A stretch of 64,000 bases of DNA from the NCBI RefSeq assembly GCF_900100155.1, contig NZ_FMTP01000008.1, positions 124,001-188,000 of the forward strand, read 5' to 3'. The notes under the pieces are model-generated. The model made no database searches and was not told where the DNA came from. It saw only the letters and a list, made by a program, of their open reading frames with translations. Both the position numbers and the translations under genes were made by a program. Of the stretch, positions 36,291 through 45,199 are shown one piece after another (position 1 is the first letter of the stretch; each line of letters opens with the position of its first letter). This DNA is from Ancylobacter rudongensis (GTDB taxonomy: Bacteria; Pseudomonadota; Alphaproteobacteria; Rhizobiales; Xanthobacteraceae).

Positions 36291-37552
36291 GCGGCGCTTC
36301 CCCGCCGGGCCTGCCGCGCCCGCGCGTCGATATGGGCGACGATGTGCGCGGCATCGCGCCCGACGCTGCCGAAGCGGCCGGAGCCCCAGGTGTGCAACCA
36401 GGGCAGGCCGATGAAATACACGCCCTCGCGCGCCGTGATGCCGCGACGGTGCTGGGGATGGCCGGCGCCGTTGAACACCGGCGCGTCGAGCCAGTGGAAA
36501 TCGGGCCGGAAACCGATGCACCAGACGATCGAGGCGATGCCGGTGACGGCGAGGTCAAGCACCCGGCGCTCCTCCGGCGGCTGCCAGACCGGCTCGTAGA
36601 CCGACGGCGGCGGCGCCTCCAGCCCCTTCGCGGCGATATGCCGGTCGATGGCGGCGTTGATGCCGTTATAGGTTCTGTCGGCCTCGTCGAGTGCCGATGC
36701 AAGGTTCGGCTCGAAAAGGAGTCTTTCCCCGTCAACGTCGCGCAGTGCGCCGTAGAGCTCCATGCCCTCAAGGGCAAATTTGCGCAGGTCGATGTCGCGC
36801 CCGCCATCGCGGCCGGTGACATAATGGTTGGTGTTGTCGCGCACGCCTTCGCGCAGCGGGTGCTCTTCCACAGGCATGTCGTAATAGCCCATGTCGGCAA
36901 GCCAGGTGACGACGTCGCGGCCGCGGTAAAAGCGGGCGCAGCGCGGGGCATTGCCCACCGCCAGGAACACCTTGCGGCCGGCCAGGTGCAGATCCTCGGC
37001 GATCTGCGCGCCGGACTGGCCTGAGCCGACCACCAGCACCGGGCCGTCGCGAAGCTGGCCGGCATTGCGGTACTGCGCCGAGTGGATCTGCACGATCGCC
37101 GGGGGCAGCCGCTCGGCCATGCGCGGCACGATCGGCTCGTGATAGCCGCCCGACGCCACAACCACATTGTCGGCGCTGAAATCGCCCGCGCTGGTGGCGA
37201 CGAGAAAGCCACCCTCCGGCCGGGGCGTCACCCGCCGCACGCTCACACCCTCGCGAATCGGTGGATCGACCTTGGTCCGGAACTCTCTGAGATAATTAAG
37301 GATTTCGTCCTTTTTCATGAAGCCGTCCGGCTCCGGGCCGGCATAGGGATGGCCGGGCAGGTCGCACTGCCAATTGGGCGTGACAAGGCAGAAATTGTCC
37401 CAGCGCTGAGTTTCCCAGGCGTGCATCGCCCGGTGCTTTTCGATCACCAGATGGTCGATGCCCTGCCGGGAGAGATGATAGCTGGTCGACAGGCCGGCCT
37501 GTCCGCCGCCGACGATGACGACCGTATAATGCGCGACGCGGTTCTCGTTCAT
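36287..37552 (-). CDS. MSMEG_0569-type flavin-dependent oxidoreductase
   Basis: 421 aa. Two Rossmann motifs as in flavin monooxygenases: FAD site [17 protein letters not shown] (about residue 11) and NADPH site [22 protein letters not shown] (about residue 170), plus [11 protein letters not shown] near the C-terminus. No signal peptide. This family is found almost only inside the conserved nitrilase cluster present here. It probably oxygenates or oxidises the pathway intermediate. It overlaps the LnmK-like gene by 4 nt and lies 14 nt after the small MSMEG_0570-type gene. Confidence 0.88.
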   Translation of the reverse strand: MNENRVAHYTVVIVGGGQAGLSTSYHLSRQGIDHLVIEKHRAMHAWETQRWDNFCLVTPNWQCDLPGHPYAGPEPDGFMKKDEILNYLREFRTKVDPPIREGVSVRRVTPRPEGGFLVATSAGDFSADNVVVASGGYHEPIVPRMAERLPPAIVQIHSAQYRNAGQLRDGPVLVVGSGQSGAQIAEDLHLAGRKVFLAVGNAPRCARFYRGRDVVTWLADMGYYDMPVEEHPLREGVRDNTNHYVTGRDGGRDIDLRKFALEGMELYGALRDVDGERLLFEPNLASALDEADRTYNGINAAIDRHIAAKGLEAPPPSVYEPVWQPPEERRVLDLAVTGIASIVWCIGFRPDFHWLDAPVFNGAGHPQHRRGITAREGVYFIGLPWLHTWGSGRFGSVGRDAAHIVAHIDARARQARRGSAA

Positions 37553-37566
37553 GGGGTCTCTCCGGC

Positions 37567-37854
37567 TCAGTCGTCGAAGGATTCGACGGCGACGCGGGCG
37601 TCGGGATGGGTGGAATAGGCGCGGCCTGCGGCCTCCAGCCGAACGAGCTGACCCAGTGCGCGCGAGCAGGGAAAGCCGTAGCGCGCCTCGACGCGATCGC
37701 TGGCGATGGTGAGCGCCTCACGCGATTTCGCAAGGAATTCCAGCAGCTTGTAACTCTCACCGGGGACGAAATAGTCCTTGATGACCAGCGAGGGCGAGTA
37801 GCAGGCCTCGACCGTGCCGTCCGGCCAGCGGATGGAGAAGCGCATTTCAGGCAT
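37567..37854 (-). CDS. MSMEG_0570-type small protein
   Basis: 95 aa, conserved in nitrilase clusters and annotated in databases as a nitrogen-starvation-response protein. Features: MRFSIRWPDGTVEACYSPSLVIKDYF, then a helical segment SYKLLEFLAKSREALTIASDRVEARYGFPCSRA. No catalytic motif recognised. Start ATG 37854 overlaps the end of the glycosyltransferase gene by 8 nt. Biochemical role unknown; the shape (short beta plus helix) would fit a carrier or binding protein, but there is no Ser-containing carrier motif. Confidence 0.85.
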   Translation of the reverse strand: MPEMRFSIRWPDGTVEACYSPSLVIKDYFVPGESYKLLEFLAKSREALTIASDRVEARYGFPCSRALGQLVRLEAAGRAYSTHPDARVAVESFDD

Positions 37855-39004
37855 GGGCGGGCTCCGCGAGGGTCTCGTAGATGGGCAGGTGGGCTCGCGC
37901 GGTGGCGGCCCAGTCGAAACGGGCGGCGGCCTGCGGCCCCTTTTTCGCAAGGCGCGCTAGGGTTTGCGGCTGCAGGGCCAGCATCAGCGCGTCGGCGATC
38001 GAGGCGGGATGAAGCGGATCGCACCACACGGTTTCGTTCTCGCCGATATGCTCGGTGAAGGGGGCTATGCGCGAGACCACGGTCGGCACGCCGCAGGCCA
38101 TCGCCTCCAGAGCCACCAGGCCGAAACCCTCCTTCACCGAGGGGAAGGCGAGCACGTCGGCGAGGCGGTAGAGCGCCGGCATATCGGCCTGCGCCTGCGG
38201 CCCGGCGCGGATCACCGCCTCCGCCGGCAGGCCGAACGAAGCCAACAACGCTTTGAATTCATTGAGATAATCGTGATGGTCGAGCACGCTGGCCCCGCCG
38301 GCGATGACGAGCTGGGCGCGCGGGTGCATGGCCCGGAGCTGAATGAAGGCCTCCAGGATGCGGCAGCTGTTCTTGCGCGCCTCGACCCCGCCGACGCTGA
38401 GCACGACGGGGCCGGAGCCGAGGCCGAGACGGGCCGCCAGCGCCGCCTCCCGGCCGTCGGGGACGGGCGTGAAGCGCTTGATATCAATGCCGTTTCCGAC
38501 CAGCGTGGCCTCGATTCCGAACGTCTCGGCGAGCAGATCCTGCCAGAGATGGCTGACGACGAAATGCTGATCGGCGGCGAGAATCGATCGATTTTGCAAG
38601 GCGTTAAGCGCGGGGTCGCGGAAGGCGTCGATATGGTGGACCGTGCGGGCGAAGCCGGGGATGAGGCCGCGCTCCTTCAGCGTCGCCAGGGCGTTGGCCG
38701 AGATGCCGTCCTGGGCGTGAAACACGTCGAAGCGGCGGTTCGCTACTTCGTTGAAATAGCTTACATATTCGTCGATGCGCTGGCGCACCATCGCCGCCAC
38801 GTCGCCCGGTGCCGGCGCGGCGGGGACGCTCACCGTCGCGCACAGGCTCGGTCGGAAAAAACCCGCGCCGCGCGGATCCGGCGCATGCACCACCGCCTCG
38901 AAACCCAGTCGTACCAACGCTTCGCCGAGTTCCAGCGCGTGGACGACGCCGCCGCGCGGGTTGGTGGAATGGGCGAGAAGGGCGATGCGCAGCGGCCGCG
39001 TCAT
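37847..39004 (-). CDS. MSMEG_0565-type glycosyltransferase, family GT4-like
   Basis: 385 aa, GT-B fold. N-terminal IALLAHSTNPRGGVVHALELGEAL; C-terminal donor domain with VLSVGGVEARKN, LVIAGGASVLDHHDY and the EX7E-type motif FPSVKEGFGLVALEAMACGVPTVVS. Cytoplasmic. ATG 39004 overlaps the preceding AIR-synthase-like gene (ATGA). Its presence means the cluster's product or intermediate is probably glycosylated (inference); the sugar donor cannot be read from the sequence. Confidence 0.88.
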   Translation of the reverse strand: MTRPLRIALLAHSTNPRGGVVHALELGEALVRLGFEAVVHAPDPRGAGFFRPSLCATVSVPAAPAPGDVAAMVRQRIDEYVSYFNEVANRRFDVFHAQDGISANALATLKERGLIPGFARTVHHIDAFRDPALNALQNRSILAADQHFVVSHLWQDLLAETFGIEATLVGNGIDIKRFTPVPDGREAALAARLGLGSGPVVLSVGGVEARKNSCRILEAFIQLRAMHPRAQLVIAGGASVLDHHDYLNEFKALLASFGLPAEAVIRAGPQAQADMPALYRLADVLAFPSVKEGFGLVALEAMACGVPTVVSRIAPFTEHIGENETVWCDPLHPASIADALMLALQPQTLARLAKKGPQAAARFDWAATARAHLPIYETLAEPAHA

Positions 39005-40005
39005 GCCGCGTCCTCCGCCGGCCCGCAGCCGATGAGCGGCGCACGGGAAAAATCCCATATCGTCTCGCGGCTTAGGCCCTGTCTCACCGTGACCTTCCGC
39101 TCCGCCGTCACGGTGCCGATGGCGGCCGCGGCGATGCCGCGTTCAGCGAGGGTGATCAGGACGATTGGGAGGACGGTCAGTGCGATGGGAATGATGTAGC
39201 CGAAGCTCGGGAAGGTCATCAGCCAGCGCACGGGATCGACCCCCTCGGGCGCCGGCACCGCGTCGAGGTCGATCTCGATGCCGACCCCGGACCCCTCCGC
39301 CAGCATGGCGGCGGTGCCGACGATTCCCGCCTGGCTGATGTCCTTGCCGGCGCAAGCGAGCCCGGCCTCGGCGAGGCGCGGCAGCAGGTCGAGATCGCCG
39401 CGCAGCCGCTCCGCCGGGGCGCCGGTGGCGGCGTCCCAGTTGGAAAAGGGCTCGCGGTAGCGCCCGCGCAGGTCGATCGCCGCCACCAGCACCTCGCCGG
39501 GGCGGGCGTCGAAGGAGGTGAGGAGCTTGGTCGCCCGGCCGAGCACGGCGACGGAGAGCTGGCCGCGATCGCTCGCCAGATTGGTATGGCCGCCGACAAT
39601 GGGCACGCCGAAGCGCTGCGAGGCGGCGCGCAGCCCCTCCAGCACCGGGGCGGCGCCGTCCTCTCCCTTCGCCCACACCGCATCCACCACCGCGAGCGGG
39701 CGCCCGCCCATGGCGGCGATGTCGGAGAGGTTGACCATCACCCCGCACCAGCCGGCGAACCAGGGGTCGATGGCGACGAACTCGTTCATGAAGCCTTCGA
39801 TGGCGAACAGCAGATAGCCCTCGCCATCGGGGATCGCCGCGCAGTCGTCGCCGACGCGGATGGCCTCGCGCCCGTCAAAGCCGAGCCGGGCGGCGGCGCG
39901 AGCGATATCGGCCTTGGAGGCGAGGCCGGAAGAGGCGCGTAGCCGGCTCACCACCTCGGAGAAGGCGTTGTCGGAGAAGGTGGTGGTCGGCGCGCGCGCT
40001 TGCAT
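39001..40005 (-). CDS. AIR synthase-related protein (Sll0787 type)
   Basis: 334 aa, PurM/SelD/ThiL-like ATP-dependent fold: IRVGDDCAAIP, GWCGVMVNLSDIAAMGGRPLAVVDAVWA (metal/ATP site), VPIVGGHTNL, KDISQAGIVGTAAML and FPSFGYIIPI. Relatives phosphorylate an amide-type or acid oxygen to drive condensation or dehydration. Not the purine enzyme: it sits only with the nitrilase cluster. ATG 40005 follows the GNAT stop by one base; it overlaps the glycosyltransferase by 4 nt. Confidence 0.88.
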   Translation of the reverse strand: MQARAPTTTFSDNAFSEVVSRLRASSGLASKADIARAAARLGFDGREAIRVGDDCAAIPDGEGYLLFAIEGFMNEFVAIDPWFAGWCGVMVNLSDIAAMGGRPLAVVDAVWAKGEDGAAPVLEGLRAASQRFGVPIVGGHTNLASDRGQLSVAVLGRATKLLTSFDARPGEVLVAAIDLRGRYREPFSNWDAATGAPAERLRGDLDLLPRLAEAGLACAGKDISQAGIVGTAAMLAEGSGVGIEIDLDAVPAPEGVDPVRWLMTFPSFGYIIPIALTVLPIVLITLAERGIAAAAIGTVTAERKVTVRQGLSRETIWDFSRAPLIGCGPAEDAA

Positions 40006-40006
40006 G

Positions 40007-40549
40007 TCACGCCGCCCGTCTTGGCTGGGCGTGGAAGCCGGTTTCGGCATCAAGGATCGGCGGGTAATGCGCGAGGTCGGCCTGCATCAGCACATGCGGC
40101 CGGCCGTGCAGTTGCTTTTCCTCGACCATGTTCCAGTGCAGGCGGCGGAACAGCAGCGCGTTCTGGGCCTGCACATGGGCCAGAAACCGGGTGCAGCCGC
40201 GGGCATGGGCGGAGGAAACGGCGAGGCGGATCAGCGCCGCGCCGAGCGCGCCGACCTTGCGATAGTCTTCCGCCACCGCGAGCCGCGAGCCCCACCACAG
40301 GCCCGGTTCGGCCTCGTGGATGCGCACCGTGCCGACCACATCGTCGGCCAGCAGGCCAAGCAGCGAGACGGCGACGATGGGAATGGCGGTGTCGTCGATC
40401 GTATCGCGGTCGTCGCCGGCGAACAGGCCCTGCTCGTCGCAGAACACCTCATGGCGCAGCCGCGCGGCGCCGCGCTTCTCCCAGGTCGCGGTGGCGAATT
40501 TCACCTGGAAATCGGCGGCGCGGAAGGGGCGGAAGGTGCCGTACATCAT
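40007..40549 (-). CDS. GNAT-family N-acetyltransferase (MSMEG_0567/Sll0786 type)
   Basis: 180 aa. GNAT core with VKFATATWEKRGAARLRHEVFCDEQGLF, GTVRIHEAEPGLWWGSRLAVAEDYRKVGALGAALIRLA (acetyl-CoA loop in KVGALGAA) and FLAHVQAQNALLFRRLHW. It probably acylates an amine of the pathway intermediate. ATG 40549 overlaps the end of the radical SAM gene (ATGA). Confidence 0.87.
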   Translation of the reverse strand: MMYGTFRPFRAADFQVKFATATWEKRGAARLRHEVFCDEQGLFAGDDRDTIDDTAIPIVAVSLLGLLADDVVGTVRIHEAEPGLWWGSRLAVAEDYRKVGALGAALIRLAVSSAHARGCTRFLAHVQAQNALLFRRLHWNMVEEKQLHGRPHVLMQADLAHYPPILDAETGFHAQPRRAA

Positions 40550-41742
40550 GCGCAGCCCCCCTGCCGCATCTCGCCTTGCCGCAAGTCACCTTGCCGCACG
40601 TCATCCCGGCCAAGCGCCTGCCGCTCATAGGTGGAGAGCGCCGAGCAGGCGCCGCATTTGGCGCAGCCGGCCTTCACCTCAATGGATTTCAGCCCCGTCG
40701 CCAGCAGCATCCCCGAGAGCGGGCCGAGGATGGAGTTCATGAAGGCGGGCGTGGGCGTCGGGTGGCTTTCCAGCGGCGTGCCTGAGATCGGCACGAAGGG
40801 CACCACGAAGGGATAGACCCCCATGCGGGTGAGCCGGTCGCAGACGGAAAGGATGTCCTCTCGGCTGTCGCCGAGCCCGGCGAGAATATAGGTCGACACC
40901 TGCCCGCGCCCGAACACCGGCACGGCGGCGGCAAACGCTGAGAAGTAGCGCCCCACCGACACCTGCGCCTTGCCGGGCATGATCGCCGCGCGGACCTCTT
41001 CGGTGCAGGCTTCCAGATGCATGCCGAGCGCGTCGGCGCCGGCCTCGAACATGCGGGCGAACCAGGCATCGTCGTCGGGCGGCTCGCACTGCACCTGGAT
41101 CGGCAGGTTCACCGCCGCTTTCACCGCCGCCGCGCTCTCGCTGAGCATCGCCGCGCCACGGTCCTTGCCCGGCGGGGTGCCCGTGGTCATCACCATGTGC
41201 TTGACGCCATCCAGCTCGACGGCGGCTTTGGCGACTTCCGCCAGCTGGGTCGGGGTCTTGCGCTCGATGGTGCGGCCGGCGGCGAGCGACTGGCCGATGG
41301 CGCAGAACTGGCAGGTCTTGGTGCGGCTCTGGTAGCGGATGCAGCTTTGCAGCACCGTGGTCGCCAGCACGTCGCGCCCATGCAGCACGGCGATCTTGGA
41401 ATAGGGAATGCCGTCCGCCGTGGAGAGCCCGTAGAATTTCGGCTGCAGCGGAAACGACACCTCGCCCAGCACCAGCCCGTCGCGGCTGATGCGGCTGCGG
41501 CCGAAAGCGTCCGGTTTCTCGACGAGATAGGGGCTCTCGAAGGCCGGCGCGGTGTGGACGGGGACCATCACCGTCATGCCGTCCAGCGTCATCGCCTTGT
41601 GGTCGGAAGGCCCGGCCCCGCCCCGGCGGCTATCCGCGCCGGCGCGGGGATCGACCAGCCGCACCCCGTAGGACTGCAACTCGTTGATCAGCTGCTGCGT
41701 CGGCAGCGGGCTAGGCCCGCTCGCCAGATCCATCGGCTTCAT
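40546..41742 (-). CDS. Radical SAM enzyme (MSMEG_0568 type)
   Basis: 398 aa. The [4Fe-4S] triad is C-x9-C-x2-C ([15 protein letters not shown]), longer than the canonical CX3CX2C and resembling lipoyl-synthase/biotin-synthase-like relatives with spaced clusters. A second cysteine group, CAKCGAC, lies near the C-terminus and could hold an auxiliary cluster. Residues between form the TIM barrel ([48 protein letters not shown]). The C-terminus ends in three short repeats ending RQG. It overlaps the nitrilase gene by 32 nt. The reaction is unknown. Confidence 0.9.
   Translation of the reverse strand: MKPMDLASGPSPLPTQQLINELQSYGVRLVDPRAGADSRRGGAGPSDHKAMTLDGMTVMVPVHTAPAFESPYLVEKPDAFGRSRISRDGLVLGEVSFPLQPKFYGLSTADGIPYSKIAVLHGRDVLATTVLQSCIRYQSRTKTCQFCAIGQSLAAGRTIERKTPTQLAEVAKAAVELDGVKHMVMTTGTPPGKDRGAAMLSESAAAVKAAVNLPIQVQCEPPDDDAWFARMFEAGADALGMHLEACTEEVRAAIMPGKAQVSVGRYFSAFAAAVPVFGRGQVSTYILAGLGDSREDILSVCDRLTRMGVYPFVVPFVPISGTPLESHPTPTPAFMNSILGPLSGMLLATGLKSIEVKAGCAKCGACSALSTYERQALGRDDVRQGDLRQGEMRQGGCA
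40561..40605. repeat. Three tandem 15-bp units at the 3' end of the radical SAM gene
   Basis: Units CTGCCGCATCTCGCC, TTGCCGCAAGTCACC and TTGCCGCACGTCATC follow head to tail and encode [15 protein letters not shown] on the minus strand. The array lies after the conserved cysteine cluster, so it is probably a lineage-specific tail expansion. Confidence 0.8.
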
Positions 41743-42727
41743 CGGAAACGCTCCCTGTCAGGACGGGGAAGGGGACATCGGCATCGGTGTGGACCGGCAC
41801 GGCCGGGCGTGTGTCGTGGTTGAGGCTGAGCAGTTCCGGCCGGGCGTAATGGCCGACCGAATCCATCATCCGCTTGCGCTTGGTGATGAGCGCCATGTCG
41901 AGATCGGCGATCAGAATGCCCTCGCCCGTGGTGAGCGGGGGCACGACATGGCTGCCCTCGGGCGAGATGATCGCGCTCATGCAGCCACCGGTGAGGGCCT
42001 TGCGCAGCTTCTCGTCGGGGGAGATGCGGGCGATCTGTTCGTCGGTGAGCCAGCCGGTGGCGTTGACGACGAAGCAGCCCGATTCCAGCGCGTGGTGGCG
42101 GATCGTCACCTCGATCTGCTCGGCGAAGATCGGCCCGACCAGCGCGCCGGGGAACTGGGCGACGTGGATTTCCTCGTGCTGGGCCATCAGCGCGTAGCGG
42201 GCGAGCGGGTTGTAATGCTCCCAGCAGGCCAGCGCGCCGACGCGGCCCACAGCGGTGTCGACCACCTTCAGCCCGGCGCCGTCGCCCTGGCCCCAGATCA
42301 TCCGCTCATGAAAGGTGGGGGTGATCTTGCGGCGCTTCAGCTTGAGCGCGCCATCGGCGTCGAAGATCAGCTGGGCATTGTAGAGCGAGCCATGGTCGCG
42401 CTCATTCACGCCCAGCACCACGACGACGCCGAGCCGGCGGGCGGCAGCCGACACCGCCTCCGTCACCGGGCCGGGGACGAGGACGGCGTTGTCATAGAGC
42501 CGCAGATGCTCCGCCCCGGTGAGCACGGGGGGCAGCACGAAGGAGAAATAGGGGTACCAGGGCAGGAAGGTCTCGGGGAACACGACAAGCTGCGCCCCTT
42601 TGCCGGCCGCCTCCTCCAGCGCCGCGAGCACGCGGGTGAGCGTGCCCTCCAGGCTGTCGAGGGAGGGGGCGATCTGCACCGCGCCGACGCGGACGATGCG
42701 TTTTTCGGCGCCGGGTCTTTCGACCAT
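41711..42727 (-). CDS. Nitrilase of the Nit1C type (Sll0784-like)
   Basis: 338 aa, carbon-nitrogen hydrolase with the full Glu-Lys-Cys triad: [23 protein letters not shown] and [12 protein letters not shown]. It hydrolyses a nitrile to an acid plus ammonia. Members of this subgroup are the hallmark of a conserved cluster (nitrilase, radical SAM, GNAT, AIR-synthase-like, flavoprotein) that has been linked genetically to cyanide assimilation; the physiological nitrile is not established here. It follows the Sll0783-type gene after an 80-nt gap holding a hairpin repeat. Confidence 0.93.
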   Translation of the reverse strand: MVERPGAEKRIVRVGAVQIAPSLDSLEGTLTRVLAALEEAAGKGAQLVVFPETFLPWYPYFSFVLPPVLTGAEHLRLYDNAVLVPGPVTEAVSAAARRLGVVVVLGVNERDHGSLYNAQLIFDADGALKLKRRKITPTFHERMIWGQGDGAGLKVVDTAVGRVGALACWEHYNPLARYALMAQHEEIHVAQFPGALVGPIFAEQIEVTIRHHALESGCFVVNATGWLTDEQIARISPDEKLRKALTGGCMSAIISPEGSHVVPPLTTGEGILIADLDMALITKRKRMMDSVGHYARPELLSLNHDTRPAVPVHTDADVPFPVLTGSVSDEADGSGERA

Positions 42728-42754
42728 GTCGGTTCTCCTTGCCGTTGGCCGTCA

Positions 42755-42786
42755 TCCCGGACGGCGGCACTGCCGCCGATCCGGGA
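42755..42786. repeat. Perfect hairpin repeat between nitrilase and Sll0783-type gene
   Basis: TCCCGGA-CGGCGGC / ACT / GCCGCCG-A-TCCGGGA forms a 14-bp stem with one bulge. The 16 bases CGTCATCCCGGACGGC (42750-42765) recur exactly, inverted, at 43641-43656 before the MocR gene. It looks like a REP/palindromic intergenic element and could also attenuate or protect the operon transcript. Confidence 0.75.
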
Positions 42787-42807
42787 GCGTGCCTTCGGCG
42801 CTGCGGA

Positions 42808-43290
42808 TCACAGCGTCCAGGTATCGAGGATGAAGGCGTTCTCGCGGCGGTGCAGCAGCACGATGTCGAGCACATCCAGCGGGCTAATCGGCACGATGCC
42901 GGGGATCAGCGCGCCCTCGCCATGGCCGTACAGCGCCTGCAGGGCGAAGCGGCAGGCATAGACCTTGCCGCCATCGTTCAGGATCTTCTCGATGCGGTTG
43001 TTGAAGTTGAGATGGCCGGGAAAGGCCTCGTCGCCGAGCTTGGGGAAGCCACGCTGCACGCCCAGCGTGACGCCCGGCCCGTAGAGCAGCACCGAGGTCT
43101 CGAAGCCCTTCTGGATCAGGCGCGAGGCCTGCAGCAGGTTGACGAGGCCGATCGAGCCCTCGAAGGCGACGGTGTGGAAGGTGACGAGCGCCTTCTCGCC
43201 GGGGGCGGCCTTTACGTCTTCGAACTTCTTGTCCTCGTAATCGACGAGGATGTCGCCCTTGGCATGGGCCGGCACGGTGATGGTGGCCAT
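42808..43290 (-). CDS. MSMEG_0572/Sll0783-type protein (DsrE-like fold)
   Basis: 160 aa, first gene of the nitrilase operon. Fold like DsrE/Tus[42 protein letters not shown], then [26 protein letters not shown] with one conserved-looking cysteine. The relative in cyanobacteria is reported as nitrogen-starvation induced. Start ATG 43290 has AAGGAGA 6 nt upstream. Molecular role unknown. Confidence 0.87.
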   Translation of the reverse strand: MATITVPAHAKGDILVDYEDKKFEDVKAAPGEKALVTFHTVAFEGSIGLVNLLQASRLIQKGFETSVLLYGPGVTLGVQRGFPKLGDEAFPGHLNFNNRIEKILNDGGKVYACRFALQALYGHGEGALIPGIVPISPLDVLDIVLLHRRENAFILDTWTL

Positions 43291-43688
43291 GTCGCTCTCC
43301 TTGGATGGAACAGGCCGGCGGGAACCGGCCCCCAGAGGAAATGCAATCAAGATGCCAATTGATCGAACACCGAAAGAATCATCAAAACAATCAAATTACA
43401 TACAATACTACATTCAATGTAGCTAAGCCGGCCGGAGTCGATCTGGCGAGATTGCGGGCGGACGCTTAGAGAAACGGCGGGATACTGCCCGCTTCCTGCG
43501 CAGGCGAGGGCGACGGCTCCGGTACCGCCCTTACGCAGCAAGTTGTGGACCAAGGGTGACAGGCCACCTTTGCAACATTATACAGTCAATCAGGGCGAGC
43601 TAGGATGAATGCCGTCCTCCCGGCCGTGCGGTGCGCTGCGGCCGTCCGGGATGACGACAGGTGCGGGATGACGACAGGTGAAAGACGC
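43291..43688. promoter_or_regulatory. Divergent control region of the nitrilase operon and MocR gene
   Basis: 398 nt between divergent genes. 43341-43425 is AT-rich compared with the surroundings and holds a palindrome CTACATT-C-AATGTAG (43408-43422), preceded by ACATACAATACTACAT; this is the best candidate operator for the MocR regulator. A second AT-rich patch near 43575-43590 (ACATTATACAGTCAAT) lies close to the regulator gene. The right end (43611-43680) is the palindromic/tandem repeat described separately. No coding sequence seen. Confidence 0.5.
43641..43680. repeat. Palindromic element copy with tandem 17-bp repeat upstream of MocR gene
   Basis: GCCGTCCGGGATGACG (43641-43656) is the exact reverse complement of 42750-42765. 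CGGGATGACGACAGGTG occurs twice in tandem (43647-43663 and 43664-43680). Because this repeat occupies the first 25 codons of the longest frame (ATG 43605), translation more likely begins at 43689. Confidence 0.75.
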
Positions 43689-45074
43689 ATGGCCGACTGG
43701 ATTCCCGACCTCGCCCGCTCCGACAAGCCGCGCTACCTCGCCATTGCCGACCTGATCGGCGAGGACATCCGCGCCGGGCGGCTCGCCATCGGCGACCGGC
43801 TGCCGCCGCAGAGAAAGCTCGCGGCCAAGCTCGACATCGACTTCACCACCGTGGCGCGCGGCTATGTCGAAGCGCAGAAGCGGGGCCTGGTCGAATCCCG
43901 CGTCGGCCAGGGCACTTTCGTCACCGGCACGCCGCGCCCGAAGACCCGCACGGCGCGCGCGCCCAAGCCCGGCACCGTCGACCTATCGATGAACCTGCCG
44001 CCCGAGCCGGACGACCCGGCGCTGATCGAGCGCATGCAGGAGGGTCTCGCCGAGGTGGCGCGCGATCTGGTGGCCCTGCTTCGCTACCAGGGTTTTGGCG
44101 GGACCGTGGCGGACAAGGACGCCGCCTCGTCCTGGCTCGGCCGGCGGGCGCTGGTGCCGGCGCAGGAGCGCATCTTCGTCACCCCGGGCGCCCACCCCGC
44201 TCTGCTCGGCATTTTCGGCCTGCTGGCCCGGCCGGGCGATGTGATCCTGTGCGAGGCGATCACCTATCCCGGCGTGCGCGCCATCGCCGCCCAGCTCGGC
44301 ATCAAGCTCGTCGGCCTGGCGATGGACCTTGACGGCATCGACCCCGATGCTTTTGCGAGCGCCTGCCGCGAGATGAGCCCGAAAGCGCTCTATCTCAACC
44401 CGACGCTGCAGAACCCGACCACGCTGACCATTCCCGAGGAGCGGCGCGAGGCGATCGCCAAGGTGGCGCGGCGCTTCGGCGTGCCGATCGTCGAGGACGA
44501 CGCCTATGGCTTCGTGCCGCCGCACGGGCCGCCGCCACTGGCGGCCATCGCGCCTGATCTGACCTGGCACATTGCGGGGCTGGCCAAATGCATCGGCGCC
44601 GGGCTGCGCGCGGCCTATGTGGTCGCTCCCGAGGCCCGCGCCGGCTACCCCTTCGCCAGCGCCCTGCGCACCGCCAATGTGATGGCCTCGCCGCTCACCA
44701 CCGCGCTGGCGACGCGCTGGATCGAGGACGGCACTGCCGACACGCTGCTGCGCTTCATCCGCTCGGAGACCGCCGCGCGGCAGGCGCTGGCGAGCGAGAT
44801 TTTGCCCGCGGGCAGCTTCCGCGCCGACCCGCTGAGCTTCAACCTCTGGATCGAACTGCCGGCGCCGTGGACCCGCTCGGCCTTTGTCGGCCATATGCGC
44901 TCCACCGGCATCGGCGTGGTGGCGAGCGACGCCTTCACCGTCGCCGGCCCGGCGATCGAGGCGGTGCGGGTGTGCCTCGGCGGCCCGGCGACGCGGGCGC
45001 AGATCCGCTCGGCGCTGGATTTCATGGCGCACGCGCTGGAGGAATCGCCCGAGGTGGTGTCGGCTGTGATGTGA
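43689..45074 (+). CDS. MocR/PdxR-type GntR regulator with aminotransferase domain
   Basis: 461 aa from ATG 43689 (AGGTGAAAG upstream). Residues about 10-75 are a GntR winged helix (KPRYLAIADLIGEDIRAGRL; LPPQRKLAAKLDIDFTTVARGYVEAQKRGLVE). Residues about 100-455 are a class I aminotransferase fold (TPGAHPALLGIFGLL, YLNPTLQNPTT, IVEDDAYGF, and AGLAKCIGAGLRAAYV with the PLP lysine). MocR proteins use PLP-bound ligands as effectors. It is divergent from the nitrilase cluster and probably controls it, which would make an amine or amino acid the signal (inference). Confidence 0.9.
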   Translation: MADWIPDLARSDKPRYLAIADLIGEDIRAGRLAIGDRLPPQRKLAAKLDIDFTTVARGYVEAQKRGLVESRVGQGTFVTGTPRPKTRTARAPKPGTVDLSMNLPPEPDDPALIERMQEGLAEVARDLVALLRYQGFGGTVADKDAASSWLGRRALVPAQERIFVTPGAHPALLGIFGLLARPGDVILCEAITYPGVRAIAAQLGIKLVGLAMDLDGIDPDAFASACREMSPKALYLNPTLQNPTTLTIPEERREAIAKVARRFGVPIVEDDAYGFVPPHGPPPLAAIAPDLTWHIAGLAKCIGAGLRAAYVVAPEARAGYPFASALRTANVMASPLTTALATRWIEDGTADTLLRFIRSETAARQALASEILPAGSFRADPLSFNLWIELPAPWTRSAFVGHMRSTGIGVVASDAFTVAGPAIEAVRVCLGGPATRAQIRSALDFMAHALEESPEVVSAVM

Positions 45075-45093
45075 GCGGGCCGCTCACGCGCCC

Positions 45094-45181
45094 CTCATCC
45101 CCGGGCTTGACCCGGGGACCCAGCCCGGCCGGTCGCGCCAAGACTCAAAGTCTGGGTGGCCGGGTCAAGCCCGGCCATGAG
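45094..45181. repeat. Large imperfect inverted repeat between convergent genes
   Basis: Two 29-nt arms (45094-45122 and 45153-45181) are near-exact reverse complements sharing the core CGGGCTTGACCCGG, separated by 30 nt. This form (CTCAT..GGGCTTGACCCGG..ACCCA) is common as a dispersed intergenic repeat in Hyphomicrobiales. It lies between the MocR stop and the end of the threonine aldolase gene and may also act as a bidirectional terminator. Confidence 0.8.
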
Positions 45182-45199
45182 GCGAGACGATAGGCCCCC

